Of a DNA stretch of 64,000 bases, positions 50,613-59,248 are shown piece after piece. Position 1 is the first letter of the stretch, and each line of letters begins with the position of its first letter. The position numbers and the translations under genes were made by a program. The stretch covers positions 1-64,000 of the forward strand of contig NZ_JAPIVQ010000002.1 of the NCBI RefSeq assembly GCF_026239675.1, read 5' to 3'. This DNA comes from Pedobacter sp. PLR (GTDB lineage Bacteria; Bacteroidota; Bacteroidia; Sphingobacteriales; Sphingobacteriaceae). A model generated the notes under the pieces. It searched no databases. It had not been told where the DNA came from and saw nothing but the letters and a program-made list of their open reading frames with translations.

Positions 50613-51524
50613 TTGGGGAAATCAAATCTCAGGTACTTCTTTGCCGGCATCCTCTCTTTCGCTATCTGGGGTTTTTTCTCCATTCCACTAAGAAACTTAA
50701 AGGCTTTTCCTTCTGAGGAAATCCTTTATTACAGGATCTTTACTTCCCTGGTGTTTCTGTGGATCGCGATATTGGTTTTCAGGAAAAAGCAAATCAGAAA
50801 GGACCTGGATTACCTTGCCGGTTTAAGTAGAAAGGATAAGAATACCGTAGCGCTGCAAATCGCAGCTTCTACCGTCCTGCTCACTTCAAACTGGTACACT
50901 TATATTTATGCGGTAAATAATGTCAGTCTTCAATCGGCAGCCTTTGCTTATATGGTTTGCCCATTGATTACTGCGTTTGGGGGATTTATCCTCCTCAAAG
51001 AACATTTATCGAAATTAAAACTGATCTCCCTGGCCATTGCTTTGGGAAGTATCATTCTGCTGGCCAGCGGTTCCTTTGTGGAAGTGATGTGGTCCGTGAT
51101 CATTGCCTCCCTGTATGCATTTTACCTGATCATTCAGCGGAAGATGCAAAACCTGGATAAGCTAAATGTACTGGCCTCACAAATCGCCCTTGCCGTGGTT
51201 CTGATGTTGCCTTTTTACCTGTTTCAACATGGCGGTATTCCTGATTCTGCCTGGTTCTGGGGCAATATTATTGTGGTAGCAGTATTCTTTACCATCATCC
51301 CTCTTTTCCTCAGCTTATATGCGCTGATCGGAATTCCTTCTTCTACCTTAGGAATCATTATTTATGTGAATCCTATTATCGCTTTTAACGTCGCCATCTT
51401 TTACTTTGATGAGCACGTAGATTCCAATAAACTGATCGCTTATTTTCTGCTGGTAGTCTCTGTTATCGTATTTAATTGGAGCATCATTAAAGATATCCTT
51501 ACCTTTAGGAAAAAAAACATTTAA
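50613..51524 (+). CDS. rarD: EamA/RarD family transporter
   Basis: The 303-residue inner-membrane protein has ten hydrophobic segments and the RarD start FFAGILSFAIWGFFSIPLRNL, followed by EEILYYRIFTSLVFLWIAI. These are drug/metabolite-superfamily transporters; the substrate is unknown. A TTG at 50613, three bases after the ridA stop, is the only start that gives the first helix. recG begins 4 bases after its stop. Confidence 0.9.
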   Translation: MGKSNLRYFFAGILSFAIWGFFSIPLRNLKAFPSEEILYYRIFTSLVFLWIAILVFRKKQIRKDLDYLAGLSRKDKNTVALQIAASTVLLTSNWYTYIYAVNNVSLQSAAFAYMVCPLITAFGGFILLKEHLSKLKLISLAIALGSIILLASGSFVEVMWSVIIASLYAFYLIIQRKMQNLDKLNVLASQIALAVVLMLPFYLFQHGGIPDSAWFWGNIIVVAVFFTIIPLFLSLYALIGIPSSTLGIIIYVNPIIAFNVAIFYFDEHVDSNKLIAYFLLVVSVIVFNWSIIKDILTFRKKNI

Positions 51525-51528
51525 GGTC

Positions 51529-53634
51529 TTGTTTGCTTCCAGTTTAGATACCACCATCGAATATCTTAAAGGCGTAGGGCCTAAACGTGCGGAACTCCTG
51601 CAAAAGGAGCTGCGTATTTTCACCTACGATCACCTGCTCAATTATTTTCCTTTTCGCTACATTGACCGTACCCGGTTTTATAAGGTAAATGAGCTGAACA
51701 GCGAATTACCCTATGTACAGGTTTTGGGTCGGATTACCGGAAAAGAACAGATTGGGGAGAAGCATAAGAAAAGGATTGTTGCCCGTCTTACTGATGAAAC
51801 CGGTTCTATTGAACTGGTGTGGTTTCAAAGTTTGAAATATGTAGACGAGAATGTGCAGCGTGGTAAAGTATACATCGTTTTTGGGAAGCCAACTGCTTTT
51901 AACGGCGGATTTAGTATCTCTCACCCGGAACTGGAAAACTATCCAAGACCAGCTACCATCACCGGAAACCTAAGGTTACAGCCGGTTTATAACTCCACGG
52001 AAAAGCTAAAGAAATTCTTCCTCGACAGTAAAGGAATTCAGAAACTCCAGACTTTGGTGATTGAGCAAAACCTTGCCGAAGTGAAGGAAAGTCTGCCGGC
52101 TTATATTCTGGATAAGTATCAGATGGTGAATAAAAAAGAAGCAATTTTGAGTATCCATTTTCCAAGGGATGTGAAGGCTTTAAAAGGTGCAGAACGCAGG
52201 TTAAAATTCGAAGAGCTTTTCTATATACAGCTTCAGTTGTTACACAATAAGCAAATCAGGGAGTGGAAGTTCAAAGGACATCCATTTAACCAGGTTGGAG
52301 AGAGTGTAAATACTTTCTATAAGGAAATCCTGCCTTTTGAACTCACCGGTGCACAGAAGCGCGTAATTAAAGAAATCAGAACGGACACGCAACGTGGTAT
52401 TCAGATGAACCGCCTGGTGCAGGGGGATGTAGGAAGTGGGAAGACCGTAGTCGCACTGATGAGTATGTTGCTGGCAAAGGACAATGGGTTTCAGGCCTGT
52501 ATGATGGCGCCTACGGAGATTCTGGCGCGTCAGCATTATGAATCTATCACTTCGCTGTTAGATGGCCGCCTGGCTAAAATAGGGATCCTTACCGGAAGCA
52601 GTACCAAAAAACAACGTACAAAATTGCATGAGGAACTGGAAGCCGGAGAGATTGACATTCTGGTAGGTACCCATGCCTTGATTGAAGATAAAGTAGTTTT
52701 TAAAAATCTGGCCTTAGTAGTGATTGATGAACAACACCGTTTTGGTGTGGAACAACGGGCTAAACTATGGCGTAAAAACGTCATTCCACCGCATATTCTG
52801 GTGATGACGGCAACGCCGATTCCGCGTACATTGGCCATGACTCTATATGGAGACCTTGATGTTTCTTCGATCGATGAGCTGCCGGTAGGCAGGAAGCCGA
52901 TTGAAACCCGTCATTTCTTTGAAGGTCAGCGCTTGCGTATGTTCGGTTTTATGCGGGAAGAGATTGCTAAAGGCCGACAGGTGTATGTAGTCTATCCATT
53001 GATCAAAGAAAGTGAGAAACTGGATCTTTTGAATCTGGAAGCTGGAATTGAGCAAATGAGTTATCAGTTTCCCCGACCGGATTTTCAGATTAGTATCGTT
53101 CATGGTCAGATGAAAAATGCAGAGAAGCAGTTCGAAATGCAGCAGTTTATTGATGGTAAAAGCCAGATTATGGTGGCCACTACGGTAATTGAAGTAGGGG
53201 TGAATGTGCCGAATGCCTCGATCATGATCATTGAGAATGCGGAACGTTTTGGACTATCGCAGCTCCACCAGTTGCGTGGACGTGTGGGTAGAGGTGCCGA
53301 ACAGTCTTATTGTATCCTGATGTCAGGGAATAAGTTAGGTGCAGATGGACGTCTTCGTTTAGATACGATGGTAAAGACCAATAATGGTTTTGAGATTTCG
53401 GAGATCGACCTGCAATTGCGCGGTCCCGGAGACCTTACCGGTACACAGCAAAGTGGGGTGCTGGAATTGAAACTGGCCAATCTGGCAACAGATCAATTGA
53501 TTTTACAGGAGGCAAGGTCAACTGTAATTGATATTCTCGCGGGAGATCCACAGCTGGAACTCCCGGAAAATAGTCTTTTAAAAACATACCTCGCTAAAAG
53601 AAGCAGAGGTATTGCCTTAGATAAAATTTCCTAA
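51529..53634 (+). CDS. recG: ATP-dependent DNA helicase RecG
   Basis: RecG remodels stalled forks and Holliday junctions. The 701 residues have the N-terminal wedge OB domain (about 1-165, with IEYLKGVGPKRAELL) and helicase motifs Walker A GDVGSGKT near 300, TEILARQHY, DEQHRFG near 400 and TATPIPRTLA. The C-terminal half adds VVYPLI, QLRGRVGRG near 583 and DLQLRGPGDLTGTQQSG near 630. The start is a TTG four bases after rarD. The only terminator candidate downstream is a weak ATCAGC/GCTGAT hairpin at 53632. Confidence 0.96.
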   Translation: MFASSLDTTIEYLKGVGPKRAELLQKELRIFTYDHLLNYFPFRYIDRTRFYKVNELNSELPYVQVLGRITGKEQIGEKHKKRIVARLTDETGSIELVWFQSLKYVDENVQRGKVYIVFGKPTAFNGGFSISHPELENYPRPATITGNLRLQPVYNSTEKLKKFFLDSKGIQKLQTLVIEQNLAEVKESLPAYILDKYQMVNKKEAILSIHFPRDVKALKGAERRLKFEELFYIQLQLLHNKQIREWKFKGHPFNQVGESVNTFYKEILPFELTGAQKRVIKEIRTDTQRGIQMNRLVQGDVGSGKTVVALMSMLLAKDNGFQACMMAPTEILARQHYESITSLLDGRLAKIGILTGSSTKKQRTKLHEELEAGEIDILVGTHALIEDKVVFKNLALVVIDEQHRFGVEQRAKLWRKNVIPPHILVMTATPIPRTLAMTLYGDLDVSSIDELPVGRKPIETRHFFEGQRLRMFGFMREEIAKGRQVYVVYPLIKESEKLDLLNLEAGIEQMSYQFPRPDFQISIVHGQMKNAEKQFEMQQFIDGKSQIMVATTVIEVGVNVPNASIMIIENAERFGLSQLHQLRGRVGRGAEQSYCILMSGNKLGADGRLRLDTMVKTNNGFEISEIDLQLRGPGDLTGTQQSGVLELKLANLATDQLILQEARSTVIDILAGDPQLELPENSLLKTYLAKRSRGIALDKIS

Positions 53635-53664
53635 ATCAGCAAGCTGATCTTCTGTTTTGCTTTA

Positions 53665-54882
53665 TTAGTCCTCGTCGCTGCCTGGTAGCGATCCTGAACC
53701 TGAATAAGCTCCTTTTCTGATAACCGGCATACCCAGGTGTTTATACAACTCGTCTAAATGCATTAAACTGCCGTTGGTTAGGTTACCCAGGAAGATCACA
53801 ACAATGTTCTTTTGCACATCACGGACATAGATGTGTCTGAAACCATGCCACCATCCGGTATGGTAAACTACTTTTCTGCCGTTCTCGCCATCAAACATTC
53901 TCCATCCGTAACCATAATTGAAATGGCCGTTGATTGGTTTGTTATGGCCTTTATAAGCCGAATCTAAACTAGGTTTTGTTAGCAGACGACCGTTCTTCAA
54001 GGCTTTGTCGTATAGTACTAAATCATGTAGGGTACTGTAAATTCCTTTATCGCCAACAGGTCCGTCAAGGAAATTTTGTACTACGGAATACCTCCAGGTA
54101 CGATCATGACCCACCACATCAACAGGAATCTTAGGATAAACAGTAGTAGAGTAAACGTGCGTATTCTTCATTCCTGCAGGTTTGAAAATATGCTCCATCA
54201 TATAATCAGAGTAAGGTTTGCCGGTTATCTTTTCAATGATAGCGGCCAAGACCATATAGTTAGAGTTGTTGTAATGAAAACGAGTGTCCGGTTTGGCATA
54301 GCGGTTAGGCTTATGCTCGGCAATCATATTCATGACATCGTTGTTGCTCATTGGTTTTTTCTTGTCTTTCCAGATGCCGTCCGTAAAATAAACATAGTTC
54401 ATCATACCGCTACGGTGGGTAAGGAGCAATTTAACATTGATCCCCTCATAAGGGAAGTTCGGGTAAAATTTCTTCACGTCATCCGTCAGTTTTAATTTTC
54501 CCTGCTCAATCAATTGCATGATGGCAGTTCCGGTAAAAGTTTTGGTGATGGAAGCCAGTTCGAATTCAGAATTGATCTTTAAGCTATCGCGGTGTAAGTA
54601 ATCTGCCCATCCAATCGCTTTTTCATAAAGGATCTTGCCATCTTTGGCAACGAGCATATTGCCATTAAACCCATATTTTTTATGGAGGTTCTGTACAAAG
54701 TCAGCAATCCATTTATCGCCCTTGGCAGGATTATACACCAATAGCAGGCTGTCGGCCTTGTCATCTTCCACTGTCCGCTCTTTACCTGGCTCAGAAAGCA
54801 CCGCGGGTTTTTTGGAATTTGAACAAGAAAAGAATAATAAAGTGGCTACTGAAGCTACGGCTAGAATATTACGATAAGTCAT
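53665..54882 (-). CDS. Serine hydrolase of the beta-lactamase class C family, lipoprotein
   Basis: The 405-residue protein carries a lipoprotein signal (VASVATLLFFSC, Cys20). The mature part has the class C/penicillin-binding fold: the nucleophile Ser111-x-x-Lys114 in FELASITKTF, a YNNSNY segment near 204 for the Tyr-x-Asn motif, and HTGWWHG near 346 for the third box. It may act on peptidoglycan or peptides or be an esterase; true beta-lactamase activity is not implied. It ends in an Asp/Gly/Ser-rich tail. Confidence 0.9.
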   Translation of the reverse strand: MTYRNILAVASVATLLFFSCSNSKKPAVLSEPGKERTVEDDKADSLLLVYNPAKGDKWIADFVQNLHKKYGFNGNMLVAKDGKILYEKAIGWADYLHRDSLKINSEFELASITKTFTGTAIMQLIEQGKLKLTDDVKKFYPNFPYEGINVKLLLTHRSGMMNYVYFTDGIWKDKKKPMSNNDVMNMIAEHKPNRYAKPDTRFHYNNSNYMVLAAIIEKITGKPYSDYMMEHIFKPAGMKNTHVYSTTVYPKIPVDVVGHDRTWRYSVVQNFLDGPVGDKGIYSTLHDLVLYDKALKNGRLLTKPSLDSAYKGHNKPINGHFNYGYGWRMFDGENGRKVVYHTGWWHGFRHIYVRDVQKNIVVIFLGNLTNGSLMHLDELYKHLGMPVIRKGAYSGSGSLPGSDED

Positions 54883-55213
54883 GAATAATGATGGTGCTTT
54901 AAACGCCCGAAAAATAAGGAATATTAACCTTTTAAACGTAAAAGAGTTTTAAACATTATCAGCACCTATTATTTAGCATACTAAATTGTATACATTTGTT
55001 CAAATGAGCGTTTTATACGGGATTTTTTCTTGATTTTGCTTTCGGTATCCGGAATTTTTATCCCTTAGGCTTAACCGAAAGCTGGTTTTAGAAATAAAGA
55101 ACACTCCTTAAAGTTACTGCTGCGTAAATTTTTCTTTACAGCATCAGGTCCCTGGAGAATAGCGCTACCATTAAATTATAAAAAACTAAATTTGTCATCA
55201 CAAAAAAAACACT
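54883..55213. other. Divergent intergenic region of 331 bp
   Basis: No gene is seen. On the minus strand TATTTTTC near 54909-54916 may be the -7 element of the serine hydrolase gene. On the plus strand TAAATTTG (55187-55194) serves fumC. Confidence 0.45.
55187..55194 (+). promoter_or_regulatory. Predicted -7 promoter element of fumC
   Basis: TAAATTTG ends 19 bases before the ATG at 55214. Confidence 0.55.
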
Positions 55214-56611
55214 ATGAATTTTAGAACTGAACACGATACCATGGGTGAAGTGCAGGTACCTGCCGATAAATATTGGGGGGCTCAAACTGAACGTTCACGT
55301 AATAATTTTAAAATAGGTCCGGAAGCTTCGATGCCAAAGGAAATCATACATGCTTTTGGCTACCTGAAGAAAGCGGCAGCATTAGCAAACACAGAGTTAG
55401 GCGTGTTGACAGCAGAAAAAGCAGCATTAATAGCTGCTGCTTGTGATGAAGTGATCGCAGGTACTTTAGACGAGCAGTTTCCTTTGGTAATCTGGCAAAC
55501 AGGTTCGGGAACGCAAAGTAACATGAATGCGAATGAGGTAATTGCCAATCGTGCGCATGTGCTTAACGGCGGTACACTTGCTGATGCCACTAAAGTTTTG
55601 CACCCGAATGATGATGTGAACAAATCGCAGTCTTCAAATGATACTTATCCAACGGCAATGCACATCGCTGCTTACAAACAAGCAGTAGAAATTACCATTC
55701 CGGGATTAGAAAAATTACGCCACACTTTAAGTGTGAAGGTAGCAGAATTCAGCGATATCGTGAAAACCGGCCGTACCCATTTTATGGATGCAACGCCATT
55801 GACATTGGGGCAGGAATTCTCAGGATATGTACAACAAATCGACAACAGCGTTAGAGCCATCAAAAATGCTTTAGTGATGATCGCTGAGCTTGCGCTTGGT
55901 GGTACTGCAGTTGGTACAGGATTAAATACGCCTAAAGGATATGATGTGTTGGTAGCTGCTAAGATTGCAGACCTTACTGGACTTCCTTTTGTAACGGCTC
56001 CGAATAAATTTGAAGCATTGGCAGCACATGATGCCATGGTAGAACTGTCTGCAGCTTACAAACGTACTGCGGTTGCTTTAATGAAAATTGGTAATGACAT
56101 CAGAATGCTGAGCTCTGGTCCACGTTGTGGTATCGGTGAGATCATCATCCCTGATAATGAGCCGGGATCTTCTATCATGCCAGGGAAAGTTAATCCTACG
56201 CAACCAGAAGCATTAACCATGGTTTGTGCACAGGTGATGGGGAATGATGTAACCGTAGGTATTGGAGGTAGCAACGGTCATTTTGAACTGAATGTATTCA
56301 AGCCGGTGATTGCAGCCAATGTATTACAATCAGGTCGCCTGATTGGTGACGCCTGCGTTTCATTCAATGATAAATGTGCAGAAGGTATTTTACCAAACTT
56401 ACCGGAAATTAAAAAGCACTTAGAGAATTCTCTAATGTTGGTTACTGCTTTAAACCCTTATGTAGGTTATGAAAATGCAGCTAAAATCGCTAAGAAAGCC
56501 CATAAAGAAAACAAAACTTTACGTGCAGCAGCAATTGAGCTGGCTTTACTAACCGGCGAGCAATTCGACGAATGGGTGCGCCCGGAAGATATGGTTGGCA
56601 GTTTAAAATAA
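55214..56611 (+). CDS. fumC: Class II fumarate hydratase
   Basis: FumC interconverts fumarate and malate in the citric acid cycle as a cytoplasmic tetramer. The 465-residue protein has [18 protein letters not shown] near 97-114, [12 protein letters not shown] near 139-150, [17 protein letters not shown] (with the His near 187) and the superfamily signature [11 protein letters not shown] near 318-328. It is of normal length and complete. A small lipoprotein gene follows by 19 bases. Confidence 0.97.
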   Translation: MNFRTEHDTMGEVQVPADKYWGAQTERSRNNFKIGPEASMPKEIIHAFGYLKKAAALANTELGVLTAEKAALIAAACDEVIAGTLDEQFPLVIWQTGSGTQSNMNANEVIANRAHVLNGGTLADATKVLHPNDDVNKSQSSNDTYPTAMHIAAYKQAVEITIPGLEKLRHTLSVKVAEFSDIVKTGRTHFMDATPLTLGQEFSGYVQQIDNSVRAIKNALVMIAELALGGTAVGTGLNTPKGYDVLVAAKIADLTGLPFVTAPNKFEALAAHDAMVELSAAYKRTAVALMKIGNDIRMLSSGPRCGIGEIIIPDNEPGSSIMPGKVNPTQPEALTMVCAQVMGNDVTVGIGGSNGHFELNVFKPVIAANVLQSGRLIGDACVSFNDKCAEGILPNLPEIKKHLENSLMLVTALNPYVGYENAAKIAKKAHKENKTLRAAAIELALLTGEQFDEWVRPEDMVGSLK

Positions 56612-56630
56612 TTTATAAAAATACCCGGAT

Positions 56631-57125
56631 ATGTGGAGATTGATGTTATCCCTTTTACTGATTTCAGGCTTGTTTGCTGCTTGCACCAGACTGCCGAATG
56701 TACAAGGAAAAGGTGAGGCTTTTTTGCAGGGTGTTTGGAATCAGGATAGTATACCCAATAAGGAGCAATTACTGAATTATACGCAGCATAAGTTTAAATT
56801 TACCTGTGATTCGTTCTACGTAGATTTAACCACGCATTCTAAGGTGAATTACTATTCTGATTCTTGTTTTAACAATGGCGTTTGGAAAGAATATGCCAAA
56901 GGAGTTTATGAGGTCCGCAATGACAGCCTGATTCTGGAAGGTACTTATACCAAAGCCAATTATAAACAAAAGGTGACCGGTTGCTATCAGATCGGAAGAT
57001 ATGTAAGGAGCTTTTTTGTCAAGTCCTTTGAGCCTGAAAAACTGTCTCTGGTGAATGCCAGTGATCAGAGGGAATGTAACCTGGTCTTGAAAGAGAAGAT
57101 CGTTTGCGAGCCTAAAGCATTGTAA
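56631..57125 (+). CDS. Predicted lipoprotein downstream of fumC
   Basis: The 164-residue protein begins with a lipoprotein signal (LMLSLLLISGLFAAC, Cys18). The rest holds several Cys residues and a beta-sheet pattern, with LQGVWNQDSIPNKEQLL and GVWKEYAKGVYEVRNDSLILEGTY resembling lipocalin-like small domains. Closeness to fumC suggests co-transcription, but nothing in the sequence indicates fumarase activity. Function unknown. Confidence 0.75.
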   Translation: MWRLMLSLLLISGLFAACTRLPNVQGKGEAFLQGVWNQDSIPNKEQLLNYTQHKFKFTCDSFYVDLTTHSKVNYYSDSCFNNGVWKEYAKGVYEVRNDSLILEGTYTKANYKQKVTGCYQIGRYVRSFFVKSFEPEKLSLVNASDQRECNLVLKEKIVCEPKAL

Positions 57126-57166
57126 ATTAAGGTCCGGAAGCGGATTTTCCTTAAATATTAATTCTA

Positions 57167-57973
57167 ATGAATACAAAGTCTATCAAAAGATCATTGAAAG
57201 TTGCCTTAACCGTAGCGGTTATGGCTTACCTGCCTTTAAATGCAAATGCATGGGGGATGCTTGGCCACCGTATTGTCGGACAAGTTGCAGAAAGCCACCT
57301 GTCTAAAAAAGCACGTAAAGGTGTCAGAGGTGTATTGGGCTCAGAAAGTCTGGCTATGGCTAGCAACTGGGGAGATTTTATTAAATCTGATACCGCATAT
57401 AATTATATGTACAACTGGCATTTTGTAAACCTTCCTGGTGGACTGGATAAACAAGGGGTGTTTAACTTCCTGGATTCAGACGCTGAGGCTAATGTTTACA
57501 ATAAGGTGCTTGAAATGTCCGCGATTTTGAAAAATCAGGAAAGTACTGCCGGTCAAAAACTGTTGGCCATGCGCATGCTGGTTCATATGGTTGGCGATTT
57601 AAATCAGCCAATGCACACTGCCCGTAAAGAAGATCTTGGGGGTAATAAAGTATATGTAACCTGGTTTGGTGAGAAATCTAACCTGCACAGGGTTTGGGAT
57701 GAGGCACTGATCGGTTATCAGCAATTAAGCTATACGGAATACGCAGATGCGATTAACCATCCTTCAAAGGATCAACTGACCGCATGGAAAAGCAATTCTT
57801 TAAAAGATTTCGTTTATGGTTCTTATGAAGCCTGCAATAAAATTTATGCAGAAACTAAACCAGAAGCGAAATTAAGCTACAGATACAATTATGACTTTGC
57901 AGGTCTGCTGGATACACAATTGTTGAAAGGTGGAATTTGCTTAGCCAATATCCTTAACGAAATTTATAGCTAA
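57167..57973 (+). CDS. S1/P1 family nuclease, secreted
   Basis: The 268-residue zinc nuclease has a signal peptide ending NANA, so the mature protein starts WGMLGHRIVG; this N-terminal Trp and following His are zinc ligands in the family. HMVGDLNQPMHTARKEDLGGNKVYVTWFG near 139-167 and NLHRVWDEALI near 171-181 supply the other ligands. It degrades single-stranded nucleic acids in the periplasm or outside. The next gene starts 1 base after its stop, so this is an operon with the phosphatase and DUF1543. Confidence 0.93.
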   Translation: MNTKSIKRSLKVALTVAVMAYLPLNANAWGMLGHRIVGQVAESHLSKKARKGVRGVLGSESLAMASNWGDFIKSDTAYNYMYNWHFVNLPGGLDKQGVFNFLDSDAEANVYNKVLEMSAILKNQESTAGQKLLAMRMLVHMVGDLNQPMHTARKEDLGGNKVYVTWFGEKSNLHRVWDEALIGYQQLSYTEYADAINHPSKDQLTAWKSNSLKDFVYGSYEACNKIYAETKPEAKLSYRYNYDFAGLLDTQLLKGGICLANILNEIYS

Positions 57974-57974
57974 T

Positions 57975-58427
57975 ATGAAAATATTAATGGTTTGTCTGGG
58001 CAATATCTGCCGTTCTCCGCTAGCGGAGGGGGTGATGCGCCATTTAGTGGAAGAACAGGGGTTGGACTGGGAGATTGCTTCAGCCGGCACCGGCGACTGG
58101 CATATCAATCAGCCTGCCGATAAAAGGGGGATCGCCATTGCGAAAAAGTATGGCTACGACATCTCTAAACAAAGAGCCAGGCATTTTAATCCGGATCATT
58201 TTGAAATCTTTGACAAGATTTTGGTGATGGATCAACAGAATGAAAAGGATGTCCTGAAGCAGGCAGATCAGCTCCACCACCGCGAAAAGGTAATGCTCTT
58301 TTTACCAGACGATCTGGAAGTAACAGATCCTTATTTTGATGATAAACTGTTTGAACCTGTATTTCTGCAAATTGAATCGCGCTGCAGGGAAATTATCGAA
58401 GAAATCAAAGAAGAAGAATCCCTGTAA
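57975..58427 (+). CDS. Low-molecular-weight protein-tyrosine phosphatase
   Basis: The 150-residue enzyme has the P-loop Cys7-x5-Arg13 in VCLGNICRSPLAEGVMRHL and the general-acid Asp in EVTDPYFDD near 117-121. In Gram-negative bacteria such enzymes often regulate polysaccharide export kinases, but none is next to it here. It is tightly packed after the nuclease gene. Confidence 0.94.
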   Translation: MKILMVCLGNICRSPLAEGVMRHLVEEQGLDWEIASAGTGDWHINQPADKRGIAIAKKYGYDISKQRARHFNPDHFEIFDKILVMDQQNEKDVLKQADQLHHREKVMLFLPDDLEVTDPYFDDKLFEPVFLQIESRCREIIEEIKEEESL

Positions 58428-58441
58428 CGTTATTTAACCCT

Positions 58442-59005
58442 ATGGAATCACCTAAACTGTTTATGCTAATGCTGGGTTGTAAACCGGCAGCACGTCGGAT
58501 TGAACAACATGACATGCTTTTCTCTATCGGTACCGTTTTAAAGGATTTGAAACAAGAAATTCTTGATTTCTGGCCGGAAGCAGGAGAAAAAATTCATGTG
58601 GATGCCTGGCGTGAGGTAAATACAGTGAATGGGTATAAGATTGAAGTAGTACCTAAGGCTGAACTAAAGGAGCAGGAACAACAACACAAACTGTTTTTTA
58701 TGAACCTTGGCGGCTATAAGCCCAATGAGTTCGACGAACCGCATTATAAGCTGCTTATCGTTGCTCCTGATATGGCCAATGCTATTCAACAGGCAAAACA
58801 AACCGCGTTTTATAAACATACCGGATTTAATGGCGCAACTTCTCATATCGATGATAAGTATGGTGTAGATGTAGATGATGCTTTTGAGGTGGTAGATATG
58901 CTTCCTGAATCGCTGAAAAGCAATTACGAGTTGAAAATCACTTTAGAAGAAGGGTTAGTGGCTGATGAAATCCATCTGGGTTACTTTAAACTCAGCAGAC
59001 TCTAA
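58442..59005 (+). CDS. DUF1543 domain protein
   Basis: The 187-residue protein has two copies of a roughly 50-residue domain, first near 10-62 (MLGCKPAARRIEQHDMLFSIG) and again near 85-140 (KLFFMNLGGYKPNEFDEPHYKLLIVA). DUF1543 proteins are small cytoplasmic proteins without known function. It is the last gene of the nuclease-phosphatase unit, before a repeat-rich 3' region. Confidence 0.88.
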   Translation: MESPKLFMLMLGCKPAARRIEQHDMLFSIGTVLKDLKQEILDFWPEAGEKIHVDAWREVNTVNGYKIEVVPKAELKEQEQQHKLFFMNLGGYKPNEFDEPHYKLLIVAPDMANAIQQAKQTAFYKHTGFNGATSHIDDKYGVDVDDAFEVVDMLPESLKSNYELKITLEEGLVADEIHLGYFKLSRL

Positions 59006-59012
59006 AAAACAT

Positions 59013-59069
59013 TAAACTCCGGAAACCTGAGTAAACTCTGGCAATCTGAGAAAACTCCGGAAACATGAA
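59013..59069 (+). repeat. Three tandem 19-bp repeats
   Basis: Units at 59013, 59032 and 59051 share the pattern wAAACTCyGGmAAyvTGAg. The following CCGGAGT at about 59092 can pair with ACTCCGG of the last unit. They lie directly behind the DUF1543 stop. Confidence 0.65.
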
Positions 59070-59112
59070 AAGGTCTGAAAACCGGAGTAAAGCCTCAAAT
59101 GTTGTTAAATAT

Positions 59113-59194
59113 AAAACGGGAATTCTTCTTTGAAGACCTGTGAATATTTGCGTTTTAGCAAAGATTCGAGGCTGAAAAGAGAAATTCCCGTTTT
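59113..59194. ncRNA. Structured segment with 12-bp closing stem (candidate RNA)
   Basis: AAAACGGGAATT (59113-59124) pairs perfectly with AATTCCCGTTTT (59183-59194). Inside are two small hairpins, CTTC-TTT-GAAG (59125-59135) and TTTGC-GTTTTA-GCAAA (59147-59162). The whole forms a three-way-junction-like shape, and a terminator follows on the plus strand. No known RNA family is recognised; it may be a DUF1543 3' UTR element or a small RNA. Confidence 0.4.
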
Positions 59195-59197
59195 AAG

Positions 59198-59248
59198 ATC
59201 CTGCACAGAACCCCCTCTTTAAAAAGCGATAAACGTGCAGGATTTTTT
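59198..59248 (+). terminator. Plus-strand terminator overlapping the cphA stop
   Basis: ATCCTGCAC and GTGCAGGAT pair across 28 bases and are followed by six T. It closes the DUF1543 unit and reaches into the stop codon region of cphA on the other strand. Confidence 0.7.
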
